Assembly (NCBI GenBank): GCA_036657395.1 | Contig: JAVXGM010000010.1 | Coordinates: 1-60,468, forward strand | Length of the DNA: 60,468 nt | Reading direction: 5' to 3' | Source: JAVXGM01 sp036657395 | GTDB lineage: Bacteria; Bacillota; Clostridia; Peptostreptococcales; Anaerovoracaceae | In this document: positions 16,759-26,038 of the stretch, one piece after another | Layout: every line of letters begins with the position of its first letter | Position numbering within the stretch: the first letter of the stretch is position 1 | Made by a program: the position numbers and the translations under genes | The notes under the pieces: generated by a model | The model's input: the letters and a program-made list of their open reading frames with translations, nothing else | The model's database searches: none | Told to the model about the DNA's origin: nothing

Positions 16759-19512
16759 TTAATTATTCTTACCACAACAGTTTTTGTATTTCTTACCGCT
16801 GCCACATGGACAAGGTTGATTCCGTCCAATTTTTGGACCATCACGTCTTACAGGTTCTTGCTTGGCTTCTCTGTCAGGCACTTGATCTCCTTCTGGAAGG
16901 GCTGCTCCACCCATTAGAGCCTCTTCCTCAGAGAACTCATCTTTTCTGCTCTCACCTTCACCAATAACGTCTTTTCTTTCCGCTGTAGTCTGAAGTGTAA
17001 CATTATGGCAGAACTGCACTGTTTCTTCTTTGATTGCCTGAATCATTTCCTCAAACATCTCAAAACCTTCTTGTGCATAAGCGGCCGCTGGATCCTGTTG
17101 GCCTAAGGCACGTAGCCCAATACCGCTCTTTAATTGATCCATGCCATCAATATGATCCATCCATTTATTATCAACAACTCTGATAACAATCATCTGTTCA
17201 AGTTCACGCATCCTATCGATGCCAATCTCTTGCTCTTTCACCTGGTAAAGCTGTTCAAACTGATCGCAAATACTCTTTACTAGACTACCTGGTGTAACAT
17301 CCATAAGTTCCTCTTCACTAAGATGTAGTGGAACAAAATGGGGCGATATTTTTTGCAGCTCCTGGTTTAAAGTATCAAAATCCCATTCTTCTGAAAATCG
17401 AGAAGCAACTGTAATAGGCTCAGTATATTCATTAATCAACTCTTCTGTCATGCTGGAAATATGTTCTCTAAGATCCTCTCCAAAAAGTACCTTTTTACGT
17501 TCTGCATATATGATTTCACGCTGTTTGTTCATTACATTATCATACTGAAGCACGTATTTTCTGATGGAAAAGTTCTTACCTTCCACTTTTTTCTGTGCAC
17601 CTTCAATAGATCGGGTAATCATTCCTGATTCAATAGCCTCGTCTTCTCCAACACCTAAACGATTAACAACTCCCTGCATTCTTTCCCCACCAAAAAGTCG
17701 CATTAATTCATCTTCAAGTGAGATACAAAACTGAGTTCTGCCCGGGTCTCCTTGTCGACCAGAACGACCTCTAAGCTGGTTATCTATTCGCCTGGATTCA
17801 TGACGCTCTGTACCGATAATGGACAATCCACCAAGTTCTCTAACCTTCTGCTGCTCTTCTTTTCGTTCTTCCTTATATTTCTCATGAAGTGCGTGAAATT
17901 CCTCTCGTGCTTTTTGAAATTCAGGGTCATCGCTTTGTACAAAACTAGTAGCAAAAGTAATATGTTCTTCATCATAACCTAGCTTTTTCATTTCTTTCTT
18001 GGCTTCAAATTCAGGATTGCCCCCAAGGATAATATCTGTACCTCTACCAGCCATGTTTGTAGCGATGGTAATTGCATTTAATCGTCCAGCCTCCGCAATA
18101 ATCTCAGCTTCCTTTTCATGCTGTTTTGCATTAAGTACATTAAAGCCTTTTATTCCATTCTTTTTAAGGCTATTTGCAATAATTTCGGATTTTTCAATAG
18201 AAATAGTACCTACAAGTACCGGCTGTCCTGTTTTATGTGTTTCTATAACCACATCCACAATGGATTGATACTTACCACTTTCCGTACTGAAAATCGCATC
18301 CTGCTCATCTGCTCTAACAATAGGTTGGTTCGTTGGAACAACAACAACGTCCATATTGTAAATGTCCCTAAATTCTCCTTCCTCTGTCTTTGCCGTACCT
18401 GTCATTCCAGAAAGCTTCTCATACATCCTAAAGTAGTTTTGTAGCGTAATGGTAGCCAATGTCTTAGATTCTGAACGAACAAAAACTCCTTCTTTTGCTT
18501 CAATCGCTTGATGCAATCCATCGCTGTACCTTCTACCAAACATTAAACGTCCAGTAAACTCATCTACAATTACGATTTCTCCATCTTTAATAATATAATC
18601 CACGTCCCGCTTCATCATGTTTCTAGCCTTAAGCGCCTGGAGAACATGATGGTTGATTTCCATGTTTTCTGGGTCAGCGAAGTTATCTACACTAAAATAT
18701 TTTTCGCACTTTTCTACCCCTTCTTCTGTAAGAGAAACTTGCTTGTCTTTTTCTTCTACTGCAAAGTCTGTATCCTTTTTTAGGTCACGTACAAACCTGT
18801 CAGCTGTACTATAAAAGTCTGTAGATTTTGCGCCTTGCCCCGAAATAATAAGAGGAGTTCTCGCTTCATCAATAAGAATCGAGTCCACCTCATCTATGAT
18901 GGCATAATTTAGCCCACGCTGCATCATCTCTTCCTTGTAAAGAACCATATTATCTCTTAGATAATCAAATCCGTATTCATTATTGGTTCCGTAGGTAATA
19001 TCAGCCTGGTATGCCTCCCGTCTTTCTTCTTCTGTGATTCCATGTATGACGCAACCCACTGTAAGGCCTAGAAAGCTGTAAAGTTTTCCCATCCATTCCA
19101 TGTCACGCTTTGCTAGGTAATCATTAACCGTAACTACATGTACGCCTTTACCATCTAAAGCATTAAGGTAGGCTGAAAGAGTTGCAACTAAAGTTTTACC
19201 TTCACCTGTTTTCATCTCTGCAATACGTCCTTGATGAAGAACAATACCACCAATCAGCTGCACTCTAAAATGCTTAAGGCCTAAGCTTCTCCATGCTGCC
19301 TCACGGCATACCGCAAATGCTTCTGGCAAAATCTGATCCAAGGTCTCCCCCTGCTGGATTCTCCCCTTAAATTCGTCGGTTTTTCCTCTAAGTTCTTCGT
19401 CGGTCTTTCCCTGCATTTCCTCATCGTATAATTCTATTTTATCAGCGACTTTAGCAATCTTCTTTACTTCCCTTGCATTTAAATCACCAAAGATCTTTTC
19501 CATAAAGCTCAT
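16759..19512 (-). CDS. secA: Preprotein translocase ATPase SecA
   Basis: 917 residues, full length. It drives secreted proteins through SecYEG. Visible are the Walker A region EMKTGEGKTLVATLSAY, DEVDSILIDEARTPLIISG, the second helicase lobe with NMAGRGTDIILGGNPE, and the C-terminal zinc-binding SEC-C motif NQPCPCGSGKKYKNCCG. The start at 19512 has AAAGGGG upstream. It follows the CNNM protein gene by 3 bases. The many secreted and sortase-anchored proteins in this window would be clients. Confidence 0.97.
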   Translation of the reverse strand: MSFMEKIFGDLNAREVKKIAKVADKIELYDEEMQGKTDEELRGKTDEFKGRIQQGETLDQILPEAFAVCREAAWRSLGLKHFRVQLIGGIVLHQGRIAEMKTGEGKTLVATLSAYLNALDGKGVHVVTVNDYLAKRDMEWMGKLYSFLGLTVGCVIHGITEEERREAYQADITYGTNNEYGFDYLRDNMVLYKEEMMQRGLNYAIIDEVDSILIDEARTPLIISGQGAKSTDFYSTADRFVRDLKKDTDFAVEEKDKQVSLTEEGVEKCEKYFSVDNFADPENMEINHHVLQALKARNMMKRDVDYIIKDGEIVIVDEFTGRLMFGRRYSDGLHQAIEAKEGVFVRSESKTLATITLQNYFRMYEKLSGMTGTAKTEEGEFRDIYNMDVVVVPTNQPIVRADEQDAIFSTESGKYQSIVDVVIETHKTGQPVLVGTISIEKSEIIANSLKKNGIKGFNVLNAKQHEKEAEIIAEAGRLNAITIATNMAGRGTDIILGGNPEFEAKKEMKKLGYDEEHITFATSFVQSDDPEFQKAREEFHALHEKYKEERKEEQQKVRELGGLSIIGTERHESRRIDNQLRGRSGRQGDPGRTQFCISLEDELMRLFGGERMQGVVNRLGVGEDEAIESGMITRSIEGAQKKVEGKNFSIRKYVLQYDNVMNKQREIIYAERKKVLFGEDLREHISSMTEELINEYTEPITVASRFSEEWDFDTLNQELQKISPHFVPLHLSEEELMDVTPGSLVKSICDQFEQLYQVKEQEIGIDRMRELEQMIVIRVVDNKWMDHIDGMDQLKSGIGLRALGQQDPAAAYAQEGFEMFEEMIQAIKEETVQFCHNVTLQTTAERKDVIGEGESRKDEFSEEEALMGGAALPEGDQVPDREAKQEPVRRDGPKIGRNQPCPCGSGKKYKNCCGKNN

Positions 19513-19515
19513 TTT

Positions 19516-20796
19516 TTATTCCCCTTTCTTTTCCTCATGTGGTAACATTTGCTCAACAATTAGATTTATTTCTAATGCTCTGCGGTCATCCGCTTTTGTC
19601 ACTTTAACTTTCAATTTACTCTGGCCACTTTCATATTCAAAGGTATCATTCTTTTCTGGTAACTTGTCCAGCTGAACTACTACCCAACCATTCACTGTCA
19701 TTACATCCATATCTTCTTCTATTTCAAAGAAATCAAAAACTTTTCCGATATTTGCGCTGCAATTTATACGATAGCTCCCATTTTGTAATGGAATAATTTC
19801 TTCAGGAATTACAGCATCATGTTCGTCATATATCTCACCTACAAGTTCTTCAATAATATCCTCCATGGTCACCAATCCTTCTGTACCACCATACTCATCA
19901 ACGATAATGGCAATATGTGTCTTCACCAATTGCATCTTCTTTAGCAAAGCTGCAATCTTAATCACCCCAGCAACGAATACTACTGGCTTAACATAATCAG
20001 ATATGCTTTTATTAGTTCCCACTATGGAATTATGAAAATCTTTTTGGTTTAGTACTCCTATTATTTTATCCACATCATCTTCGTATACCGGTAGACGTGA
20101 AAAACCTGTCCTCTTAAACAAGCGCCCTATGTCTTCTATTGAATCATTTATCTCAATGGCTTGCATATCTATGCGAGGTGTAAACACCTCCCAAGCATCT
20201 AGATCGTTGAATTCAATGGCATTTTGTATCAGTTCACTTTGCTCATTGTCTATACCTCCAATGGTCTCAGCTTCCTCTACTATGGTTTTTAGCTCTCCTT
20301 CAGTAATTGTCCTATCTTCTCCAAAATTAAATACACCAGCGATGAAGCCTTTCCATTTTGTAAATATAAAATTCACCGGTGTAAGGAGAATCATAATGAT
20401 TCTTATTATAGGTGCTGAAAACATGGCAACCCGTTCTGGCACTTCTTTTGCCATGTTTTTGGGAGTAATTTCCCCAAAAACCAAAACAACAATGGTAATT
20501 ACCACTGTGGCGAGGGTTGGTCCATAAGCCCCATATAGCTCCACAAAAAGAACTGTAGCTACCGCCGTCATTCCAATATTTACGATGTTATTTCCCACTA
20601 AAATAGTGGTAAGTAGTTTATCATAATTATCGGATAAATGCAGTACCAGTTCAGCTCTTTTATCCCCGTCTGAGGCTAAATTTTTAATTCTGATTCTATT
20701 TACAGATGTAAAAGCTGTCTCTGTTGCTGAAAAGTAGGCAGACAAAATTACCAAAATAATAATGGCAATAATGTCTCCGATTATGTGGCTGTCCAT
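19516..20796 (-). CDS. CNNM/CorC-HlyC family membrane protein with CBS pair
   Basis: 426 residues. An N-terminal DUF21/CNNM transmembrane domain (IGDIIAIIILVILSAYFSAT, then LVGNNIVNIGMTAVATVLFV and TIVVLVFGEITPKNMAKEVP) is followed by two CBS motifs (VFTPRIDMQAIEINDSIEDI and the segment around IIVDEYGGTEGLVTMEDIIEELVGEI) and a CorC/HlyC C-terminal domain. Members are linked to Mg2+/Co2+ efflux or homeostasis; the old hemolysin label is misleading. It is placed directly upstream of secA. Confidence 0.88.
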   Translation of the reverse strand: MDSHIIGDIIAIIILVILSAYFSATETAFTSVNRIRIKNLASDGDKRAELVLHLSDNYDKLLTTILVGNNIVNIGMTAVATVLFVELYGAYGPTLATVVITIVVLVFGEITPKNMAKEVPERVAMFSAPIIRIIMILLTPVNFIFTKWKGFIAGVFNFGEDRTITEGELKTIVEEAETIGGIDNEQSELIQNAIEFNDLDAWEVFTPRIDMQAIEINDSIEDIGRLFKRTGFSRLPVYEDDVDKIIGVLNQKDFHNSIVGTNKSISDYVKPVVFVAGVIKIAALLKKMQLVKTHIAIIVDEYGGTEGLVTMEDIIEELVGEIYDEHDAVIPEEIIPLQNGSYRINCSANIGKVFDFFEIEEDMDVMTVNGWVVVQLDKLPEKNDTFEYESGQSKLKVKVTKADDRRALEINLIVEQMLPHEEKKGE

Positions 20797-20893
20797 CCAG
20801 TTTCTTTCCTCCCGAATTGCTTTGTTCTTTTTAGCTGTAGTGATACGTTAGTATATCCTATTTTTACTAAAATGAAAAGCTATTTTCCAAAGC

Positions 20894-21199
20894 CTACAGC
20901 CATTTATCATCTCCGGAAATGCCATCATACCCTGGATGTACATCAAACCTTGCAGCGCCTACAATACATTTTCCTTTTACCGCTTCCTTTATTTTAGCCT
21001 GACCAATTATACCAAACCCTGCACAAAGCTCCAAAGCGACAATTCCATCTTCTGTAAGTTTCACCGCTTCTTTTATTGCAGCATCATAACTTCCCACTCC
21101 GACCATAATCATCTCCCCATTATCGCCTACGTTCATTACTACTCTTTCAGGTTCTTTCATATCTGCGTTTATAAACATAAAACATAATTTTCTTTTCAT
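20894..21199 (-). CDS. Small DUF6506-like protein
   Basis: 101 residues, start with AGGAG 6 bases upstream. The pattern MFINADMKEPERVVMNVG, MVGVGSYDAAIKEAVKL, GIVALELCAGFGIIGQAKI and CIVGAARFDVHPGYDG fits small proteins grouped as DUF6506, of unknown function. It has no signal peptide or membrane helix. It lies 20 bases downstream of the Ig-like membrane protein gene and is probably in the same transcript. The family assignment is from memory of the pattern only. Confidence 0.6.
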   Translation of the reverse strand: MKRKLCFMFINADMKEPERVVMNVGDNGEMIMVGVGSYDAAIKEAVKLTEDGIVALELCAGFGIIGQAKIKEAVKGKCIVGAARFDVHPGYDGISGDDKWL

Positions 21200-21219
21200 T
21201 TTAAGCTCCTATCTGTGTT

Positions 21220-21957
21220 CTATAAATCCCCTTCATCGGGAACGCTTGTCGTTGACTGCACAGTGGGTGGTGTTGGTGGTTTCTTTGTCGTTGATGCTTG
21301 AGTTGGCTTTTGTGTCTGCTTCTGTGTCGTTGGCTGCGTAGTGTTTTCAGTAGCCTTTTGTGTAGTTTGAGCCTGAGTAGCACTTGTAGTTTCTTCTTGA
21401 TCTTCAATACCACCTTCAACTGTGACTGTCACCACTTTCTCATATCCCCCGGCTTTTACTTTAAGCTGGGTTTCTCCACTACTCTTTCCCAGTAGATTTC
21501 CATCATCACTCACCTGAGCAATAGCATCATCATCCACAGTATATTTGATTTTTTCGTCCACATATTCCTTTGGCTCAATGACTGGATAAAGTTGTTTGCT
21601 TTCTCCCACATTTAAACTTATATTGTCTTCTATACCTGTAATATTTGTAACCTTTGCAGAAGTCATAGACATAACTATCATAACAACTGATGTAATGACA
21701 CATATTGCAATGATAATGGCAACAACTATAATCATAGTCTTCTTATTCTTCTTTTGGGGAGACACCTGCCTTTTGCCAGGGGCTTCTGGTCTCCTATTGT
21801 ATTCCATATATTCTGTTCTAGGCGGCTCCATATCGTACTCTGTATCATCTATTAATTCTGGCTCTAAAATAGGCCTTTCCCCATCAACCTTAATCTGATC
21901 ATATGCTCTGGTATCTCTGCCTTTATTTCTCTCATTTGTCGGTTGTTTTTTCCTCAT
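21220..21957 (-). CDS. Single-pass membrane protein with extracellular Ig-like domain
   Basis: 245 residues. A charged cytoplasmic N-terminus of about 70 residues is followed by one transmembrane helix (TMIIVVAIIIAICVITSVVM), an Ig-like Big_2 domain (NISLNVGESKQLYPVIEP, KIKYTVDDDAIAQVSDDGN) and a Thr/Gln/Pro-rich tail of about 60 residues resembling an extended wall-spanning stalk. It has no sortase signal. Function unknown; a cell-surface scaffold or wall-associated sensor is a guess. Confidence 0.65.
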   Translation of the reverse strand: MRKKQPTNERNKGRDTRAYDQIKVDGERPILEPELIDDTEYDMEPPRTEYMEYNRRPEAPGKRQVSPQKKNKKTMIIVVAIIIAICVITSVVMIVMSMTSAKVTNITGIEDNISLNVGESKQLYPVIEPKEYVDEKIKYTVDDDAIAQVSDDGNLLGKSSGETQLKVKAGGYEKVVTVTVEGGIEDQEETTSATQAQTTQKATENTTQPTTQKQTQKPTQASTTKKPPTPPTVQSTTSVPDEGDL

Positions 21958-21982
21958 AATAAACTCTCCTTTTAGCTTTTTC

Positions 21983-23299
21983 TTACTTTACAAAAGCGTT
22001 GTAAATAGCTTTAATTGAAGTTTCAAAGTCCTTGTTTTCAACACCAACAATAATGTTCATTTCACTAGAGCCTTGATCGATCATTCTAATGTTGACTCCC
22101 GCCTTTGCAAGGGCTGTAAACAGTTTGCTTGATACACCTGGTCGAGAAGACATCCCACATCCTACAGTGGCAATCAGGGAAACCTTCTTTATAATCTCAA
22201 TTGTGTTTGGTTTAAGCTGCTGCTTAAATTCCTCTACGATGTCATCTAATCTACCATCTATAGTCTCATCTGACAAAACAACAGAAACTGTATCAATTCC
22301 ACTAGGCAAATGTTCTAAAGGAATATCAAAATCCTCTAAGATGCCAGCAAGCCTTCTGACAAAGCCTCGCTCATTGCTGAGCATATCCTTGTACAGTGCA
22401 ATTACAGTAAAATCCTTCTTTCCTGCAATCCCTGTAATAATCTGGTCATTTGCAAGTGGGCCTGCCTCTGCAGTAATGAGTGTACCTTCATCTTCAGGCC
22501 TGTTTGTGTTTCTAATATTAATAGGAATATTCTCTGCTCGTGCAGGATAAATTGCATCTTCGTGTAAAACAGAGGCTCCCATATATGAAAGTTCCCTTAA
22601 TTCCTTGTATGAAATAGTATTGATAGGTTTTGCATCTGGTACAATTCTTGGATCCGCCATTAAAAATCCAGATACATCTGTCCAGTTTTCGTAGGCTTCT
22701 GCTCCAATAGCTCTTGCCACTATTGCCCCAGTAATATCTGAACCACCTCTGCTGAAAGTCCGAACCATTTTTTTCGGATCAGCTCCATAAAACCCTGGAA
22801 TCACCGCATTTTCATGTTTCGCTAATTCTTTCTTCAATGTTTCATTAGTCTGTCTTGCCAAAAATTTTCCCTTTTCATCAAAGCAAATCATGTCAGCCGC
22901 ATCAATAAAATCATATTCCAAGTAGGCTGCTATAATAATTGCATTTAAAAATTCTCCTCGACTAGCTATATAATCGGCTGAAACTCCCTCTTGCAAATCC
23001 CTCTTAATCACATCTAAGTACTTTTGAATTCCTACGTCTACTCCCAGATTTACTTCTGTGCCTTTGTACCTGTCGCACACCACCTGAAATAATTGATCAT
23101 ATGGAATATTGTGATCTTGATGAGTTTTGCAAAGATAAAGTAAATCTGTAATCTTTGTATCACCTTCAAATCGCCTGCCTGGTGCAGAAACAACTATATA
23201 TTTTCTGTCCTTGTCAGCCTGAATAATCTTTTTAGTCTTTTCTATTTGTATTGCATCGGCTACTGATGAGCCTCCAAATTTCGCTACTCTGATTCCCAT
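21983..23299 (-). CDS. Aspartokinase
   Basis: 438 residues. It phosphorylates aspartate, the entry to lysine, threonine and methionine synthesis. Motifs: VAKFGGSSVADAIQI, YIVVSAPGRR, ASRGEFLNAII, TFSRGGSDITGAIVARAI, and two C-terminal ACT domains (around DFTVIALYKDMLSNERGFV and VSLIATVGCGMSSRPGVSSK). It starts 6 bases after metK, so it is expressed under the same SAM-I riboswitch. This suggests it is tuned to methionine/SAM demand. Which aspartokinase type it is cannot be settled by eye. Confidence 0.9.
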   Translation of the reverse strand: MGIRVAKFGGSSVADAIQIEKTKKIIQADKDRKYIVVSAPGRRFEGDTKITDLLYLCKTHQDHNIPYDQLFQVVCDRYKGTEVNLGVDVGIQKYLDVIKRDLQEGVSADYIASRGEFLNAIIIAAYLEYDFIDAADMICFDEKGKFLARQTNETLKKELAKHENAVIPGFYGADPKKMVRTFSRGGSDITGAIVARAIGAEAYENWTDVSGFLMADPRIVPDAKPINTISYKELRELSYMGASVLHEDAIYPARAENIPINIRNTNRPEDEGTLITAEAGPLANDQIITGIAGKKDFTVIALYKDMLSNERGFVRRLAGILEDFDIPLEHLPSGIDTVSVVLSDETIDGRLDDIVEEFKQQLKPNTIEIIKKVSLIATVGCGMSSRPGVSSKLFTALAKAGVNIRMIDQGSSEMNIIVGVENKDFETSIKAIYNAFVK

Positions 23300-23305
23300 T
23301 CTTCT

Positions 23306-24484
23306 TTATATCTCCTTCTTTAACAACTCTACCTTGTCTAACTTCTCCCAAGGAATTTCTATATCTGTTCTTCCAAAGTGGCCATAAGCCGCTACCTGCC
23401 TATAGATAGGTCTTCTCAAATCCAAATCTCTAATAATAGCTGCTGGCCTTAGATCAAAATGCTTCTCAACTATTGCAGAAAGCTTTTCATCAGAAACTTT
23501 TCCTGTTCCAAAGGAATCCACTAATATAGACACAGGTCTTGCAACGCCAATGGCATATGCAAGCTGAATTTCGCACTGATCTGCAAGTCCTGCCGCCACA
23601 ATATTTTTAGCTGCATATCTAGCAGCGTAAGTTGCTGAACGGTCGACTTTTGTAGGATCTTTACCGCTGAAGGCTCCCCCTCCATGTCTTGCAAATCCAC
23701 CGTAAGTATCTACAATAATCTTTCTCCCTGTAAGGCCTGAATCTCCATGAGGCCCACCGATAATAAACTGACCTGTAGGGTTTACAAAGTATTTTGTTTC
23801 TTCGTCTAAAAGTTCTGCTGGAATAATAGGTTTAATCACATGTTTAATCAAATCTGTCCTGATCTGTTCCTGTGAAACGCCTGGATCATGTTGGGTTGAA
23901 ACAAGCACAGTGTCGATTCGCTTAACCTTCTTTCCATCATACTCTACAGTGACCTGAGTCTTTCCGTCTGGTCTTAAGTATGTCAGTTTTCCTTCTTTTC
24001 TAATCTGAGTCAATCTTCTTGCCAGTTTGTGTGCAAGAGATATTGGCATTGGCATAAGTTCTGGTGTTTCATTACAAGCATATCCAAACATAATGCCTTG
24101 ATCTCCTGCACCAGTTTCTTCCGGTTCATCCTCTAAACTGCCTTCTTTGTATTCTAATGCCTTGTTTACGCCAAGAGCAATGTCTGCAGACTGTTCATCA
24201 ATAACAGTCATAACTGCACACGTATTCCCATCAAATCCGTATTCGCTTCTATCATATCCGATGTCACAAATAACTTTTCTGGCAATCTTTTGAATATCAA
24301 TATAACTCTTAGTCGTAATCTCTCCCATAATCATTGCATAGCCTGTGCTTACTGTGGTCTCTGCAGCAACTCTACCTTGGGGATCCTGCTCCATAATAGC
24401 ATCTAAAATCGCATCGGAAATCTGGTCACAAATCTTATCTGGATGTCCTTCAGTTACTGACTCTGATGTAAATAATCTTTTCAT
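23306..24484 (-). CDS. metK: S-adenosylmethionine synthetase
   Basis: 392 residues, standard length. It makes SAM from methionine and ATP. Motifs: SVTEGHPDKICDQISDAILD, GAGDQGIMFGYACNETPELM, GGPHGDSGLTGRKIIVDTYG and GGGAFSGKDPTKVDRSA. AAGGAG precedes the ATG. It is the first gene after the SAM-I riboswitch and its terminator at 24524-24722, so the product represses its own synthesis; aspartokinase follows in the operon. Confidence 0.97.
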   Translation of the reverse strand: MKRLFTSESVTEGHPDKICDQISDAILDAIMEQDPQGRVAAETTVSTGYAMIMGEITTKSYIDIQKIARKVICDIGYDRSEYGFDGNTCAVMTVIDEQSADIALGVNKALEYKEGSLEDEPEETGAGDQGIMFGYACNETPELMPMPISLAHKLARRLTQIRKEGKLTYLRPDGKTQVTVEYDGKKVKRIDTVLVSTQHDPGVSQEQIRTDLIKHVIKPIIPAELLDEETKYFVNPTGQFIIGGPHGDSGLTGRKIIVDTYGGFARHGGGAFSGKDPTKVDRSATYAARYAAKNIVAAGLADQCEIQLAYAIGVARPVSILVDSFGTGKVSDEKLSAIVEKHFDLRPAAIIRDLDLRRPIYRQVAAYGHFGRTDIEIPWEKLDKVELLKKEI

Positions 24485-24523
24485 CTTAGATTCTCCTTTT
24501 TCTTTTTAATACTCCCTAATCCT

Positions 24524-24557
24524 AATAAAAAAACCTCTTCTTTAAAAGAAGAGGTTT
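24524..24557 (-). terminator. Riboswitch-controlled terminator before metK
   Basis: Minus-strand hairpin AACCTCTTCTT / AAGAAGAGGTT (24531-24557) followed by seven or more T. It is the expression platform of the SAM-I riboswitch; the AAGAAGAG at the 5' end of the leader (near 24722) could pair with one arm. Confidence 0.9.
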
Positions 24558-24562
24558 GATAT

Positions 24563-24722
24563 TGGAGTTATCTTTCCTCATCTTTCAGAATATAGTAGAA
24601 GAAACCACTGTATTCCGTAGGATTTAGCACCTTGACCAATCTAGTAAGACTGTTTAGGTTGCCGGGCTTCACAGGGCCTATTCCCTCTGCCGCTCTAAAT
24701 AAGGAGTTATTCAGCTCTTCTT
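24563..24722 (-). promoter_or_regulatory. SAM-I (S-box) riboswitch
   Basis: On the minus strand the leader reads TTATTTAGAGCGGCAGAGGG, then AATAGGCCCTGTGAAGCCCG and GCAACC, later AAGGTGCTAAATCC, and closes with AGATAA. These are the conserved S-box elements: kink-turn, GAAGCCCGGCAACC core and AAGGTGCTAAxTCC, with P1 formed by TTATTT and AGATAA. SAM binding favours the terminator hairpin at 24531-24557 and shuts off metK and aspartokinase. Confidence 0.93.
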
Positions 24723-24750
24723 ATTATATCTTATTTATAATGCTTGTCAA
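24723..24750 (-). promoter_or_regulatory. Promoter of the metK operon
   Basis: Minus-strand TTGACA (24750-24745), 16-base spacer, TATAAT (24728-24723), directly in front of the S-box leader. Confidence 0.8.
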
Positions 24751-24862
24751 TAGGAATAGGTTTACTTGTATTTTTTTCAAAATAGGTTATACTCATACTT
24801 GAGTCTTTTGTCATAAAAACCACACTTTATGCAATGGAAAATATAGTTAAAGAGGTACGAAA

Positions 24863-26038
24863 TTGACTAAACCAAAACTTACCGTAATCAAGGGGGGGAT
24901 GGCGGCCCCAAAAGAACATAATAAAAAGTATTTTATATCTGCTTATGTGACTGATACTCGTCTCATGGGTGTTATTGTAGTGTATATACACTGGCGACTT
25001 CCCAGCCAATTTGCCACACCGGATTTCCACCAATTTTTTTACTTTGATGTGGAAGAGTTTGGCTTTGAAAATTATAAGAGTCTTCTTGGGGATGACGTTG
25101 ATGAATTGTGCCTAATTGAGCAAGCTTTAATAAACGGCCTTGGTGGAAAAAAAGTAGAAATTACCAAGAGAGAAGCCAGTCATCTGATCTACCAATACAG
25201 CCAATTTAATTTGGAGAAAAATATACCCTTGCCTTCAGGTCTTCCTGAGTATCAATTTCTTATTGAAAATCCTACTACTTTTACTCAAGAGGAAAAGGAA
25301 ATATTGATGGAGAAACAATGTGCTAAGATTTTATCCGACTTCCAGACTATAAATTATTTTCTAATGCGTTCTTTTGGCAAAGATCTTGCCGGTGCTGCCT
25401 ATTTGGCCGTCAATGACTGTCCCTTGGATATTTACCCCAAATATCCATGTGCAACTTTATGCAAAAATACTATTGATGAAATTGGAGATGGCACTTACCT
25501 TTGTGAATCACTTATAGACTATGATGATCGATATTCCATCGTAGTTTCTCAGCTAAGGGTTGATGATTTGCGTGTCACCGAGTTTAAACCTTGCTCTGGA
25601 TTTAATGTTAGCTCTTCTGAGGCAGCAATGATGCTATCTCGCCCAGAATTTGTAACCGTATATGAGCTACTCCTTACTCCTGAAGATTTTGATAATAACA
25701 TTGAAGAATTAACCCGTAATTCTATGATGACTACTCACGAAAACGGGAAATTGTTTTTAGCTTTTCACGGTAACAACGACCATACCAACAAGTCAACTTT
25801 CCGTTTAAGTGAAGACGTTTTAGGTCTTTATTATGTGACGGATTTTGGTCAGTTGATCCTTGGAGCCTATACTATGGCTGACATCCACATGTTGGAACGT
25901 GACTTACGAAAAAGCTCCCTAGCTCCATTCTTGGTACCTGCATACAAGTATGAGTTTAAGGAGCCTATAGTTTTTGAATTTGTTCAAAGTGATTTTGAAG
26001 ATTTCAACGACTTTCTCGACTTTATAAAAGACGAATAG
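24863..26038 (+). CDS. Uncharacterised 391-residue protein
   Basis: I do not recognise this family. The start is TTG with AGAGG 7 bases upstream. There is no signal peptide or clear membrane helix, so it is probably cytosolic. The N-terminus is basic (MTKPKLTVIKGG), the centre has a cluster of cysteines and acidic residues (NDCPLDIYPKYPCATLCKN), and the last residues are acidic (DFEDFNDFLDFIKDE). Coding on the plus strand among minus-strand genes, it ends with a 17-base overlap of the convergent radA. Its acidic composition and steady codon use support a real gene; function is open. Confidence 0.75.
   Translation: MTKPKLTVIKGGMAAPKEHNKKYFISAYVTDTRLMGVIVVYIHWRLPSQFATPDFHQFFYFDVEEFGFENYKSLLGDDVDELCLIEQALINGLGGKKVEITKREASHLIYQYSQFNLEKNIPLPSGLPEYQFLIENPTTFTQEEKEILMEKQCAKILSDFQTINYFLMRSFGKDLAGAAYLAVNDCPLDIYPKYPCATLCKNTIDEIGDGTYLCESLIDYDDRYSIVVSQLRVDDLRVTEFKPCSGFNVSSSEAAMMLSRPEFVTVYELLLTPEDFDNNIEELTRNSMMTTHENGKLFLAFHGNNDHTNKSTFRLSEDVLGLYYVTDFGQLILGAYTMADIHMLERDLRKSSLAPFLVPAYKYEFKEPIVFEFVQSDFEDFNDFLDFIKDE

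Noticed and set aside
19516..20796. Hemolysin annotation for the CNNM/CBS protein
   Set aside because: The family label is historical; the domain set indicates a metal-homeostasis membrane protein.
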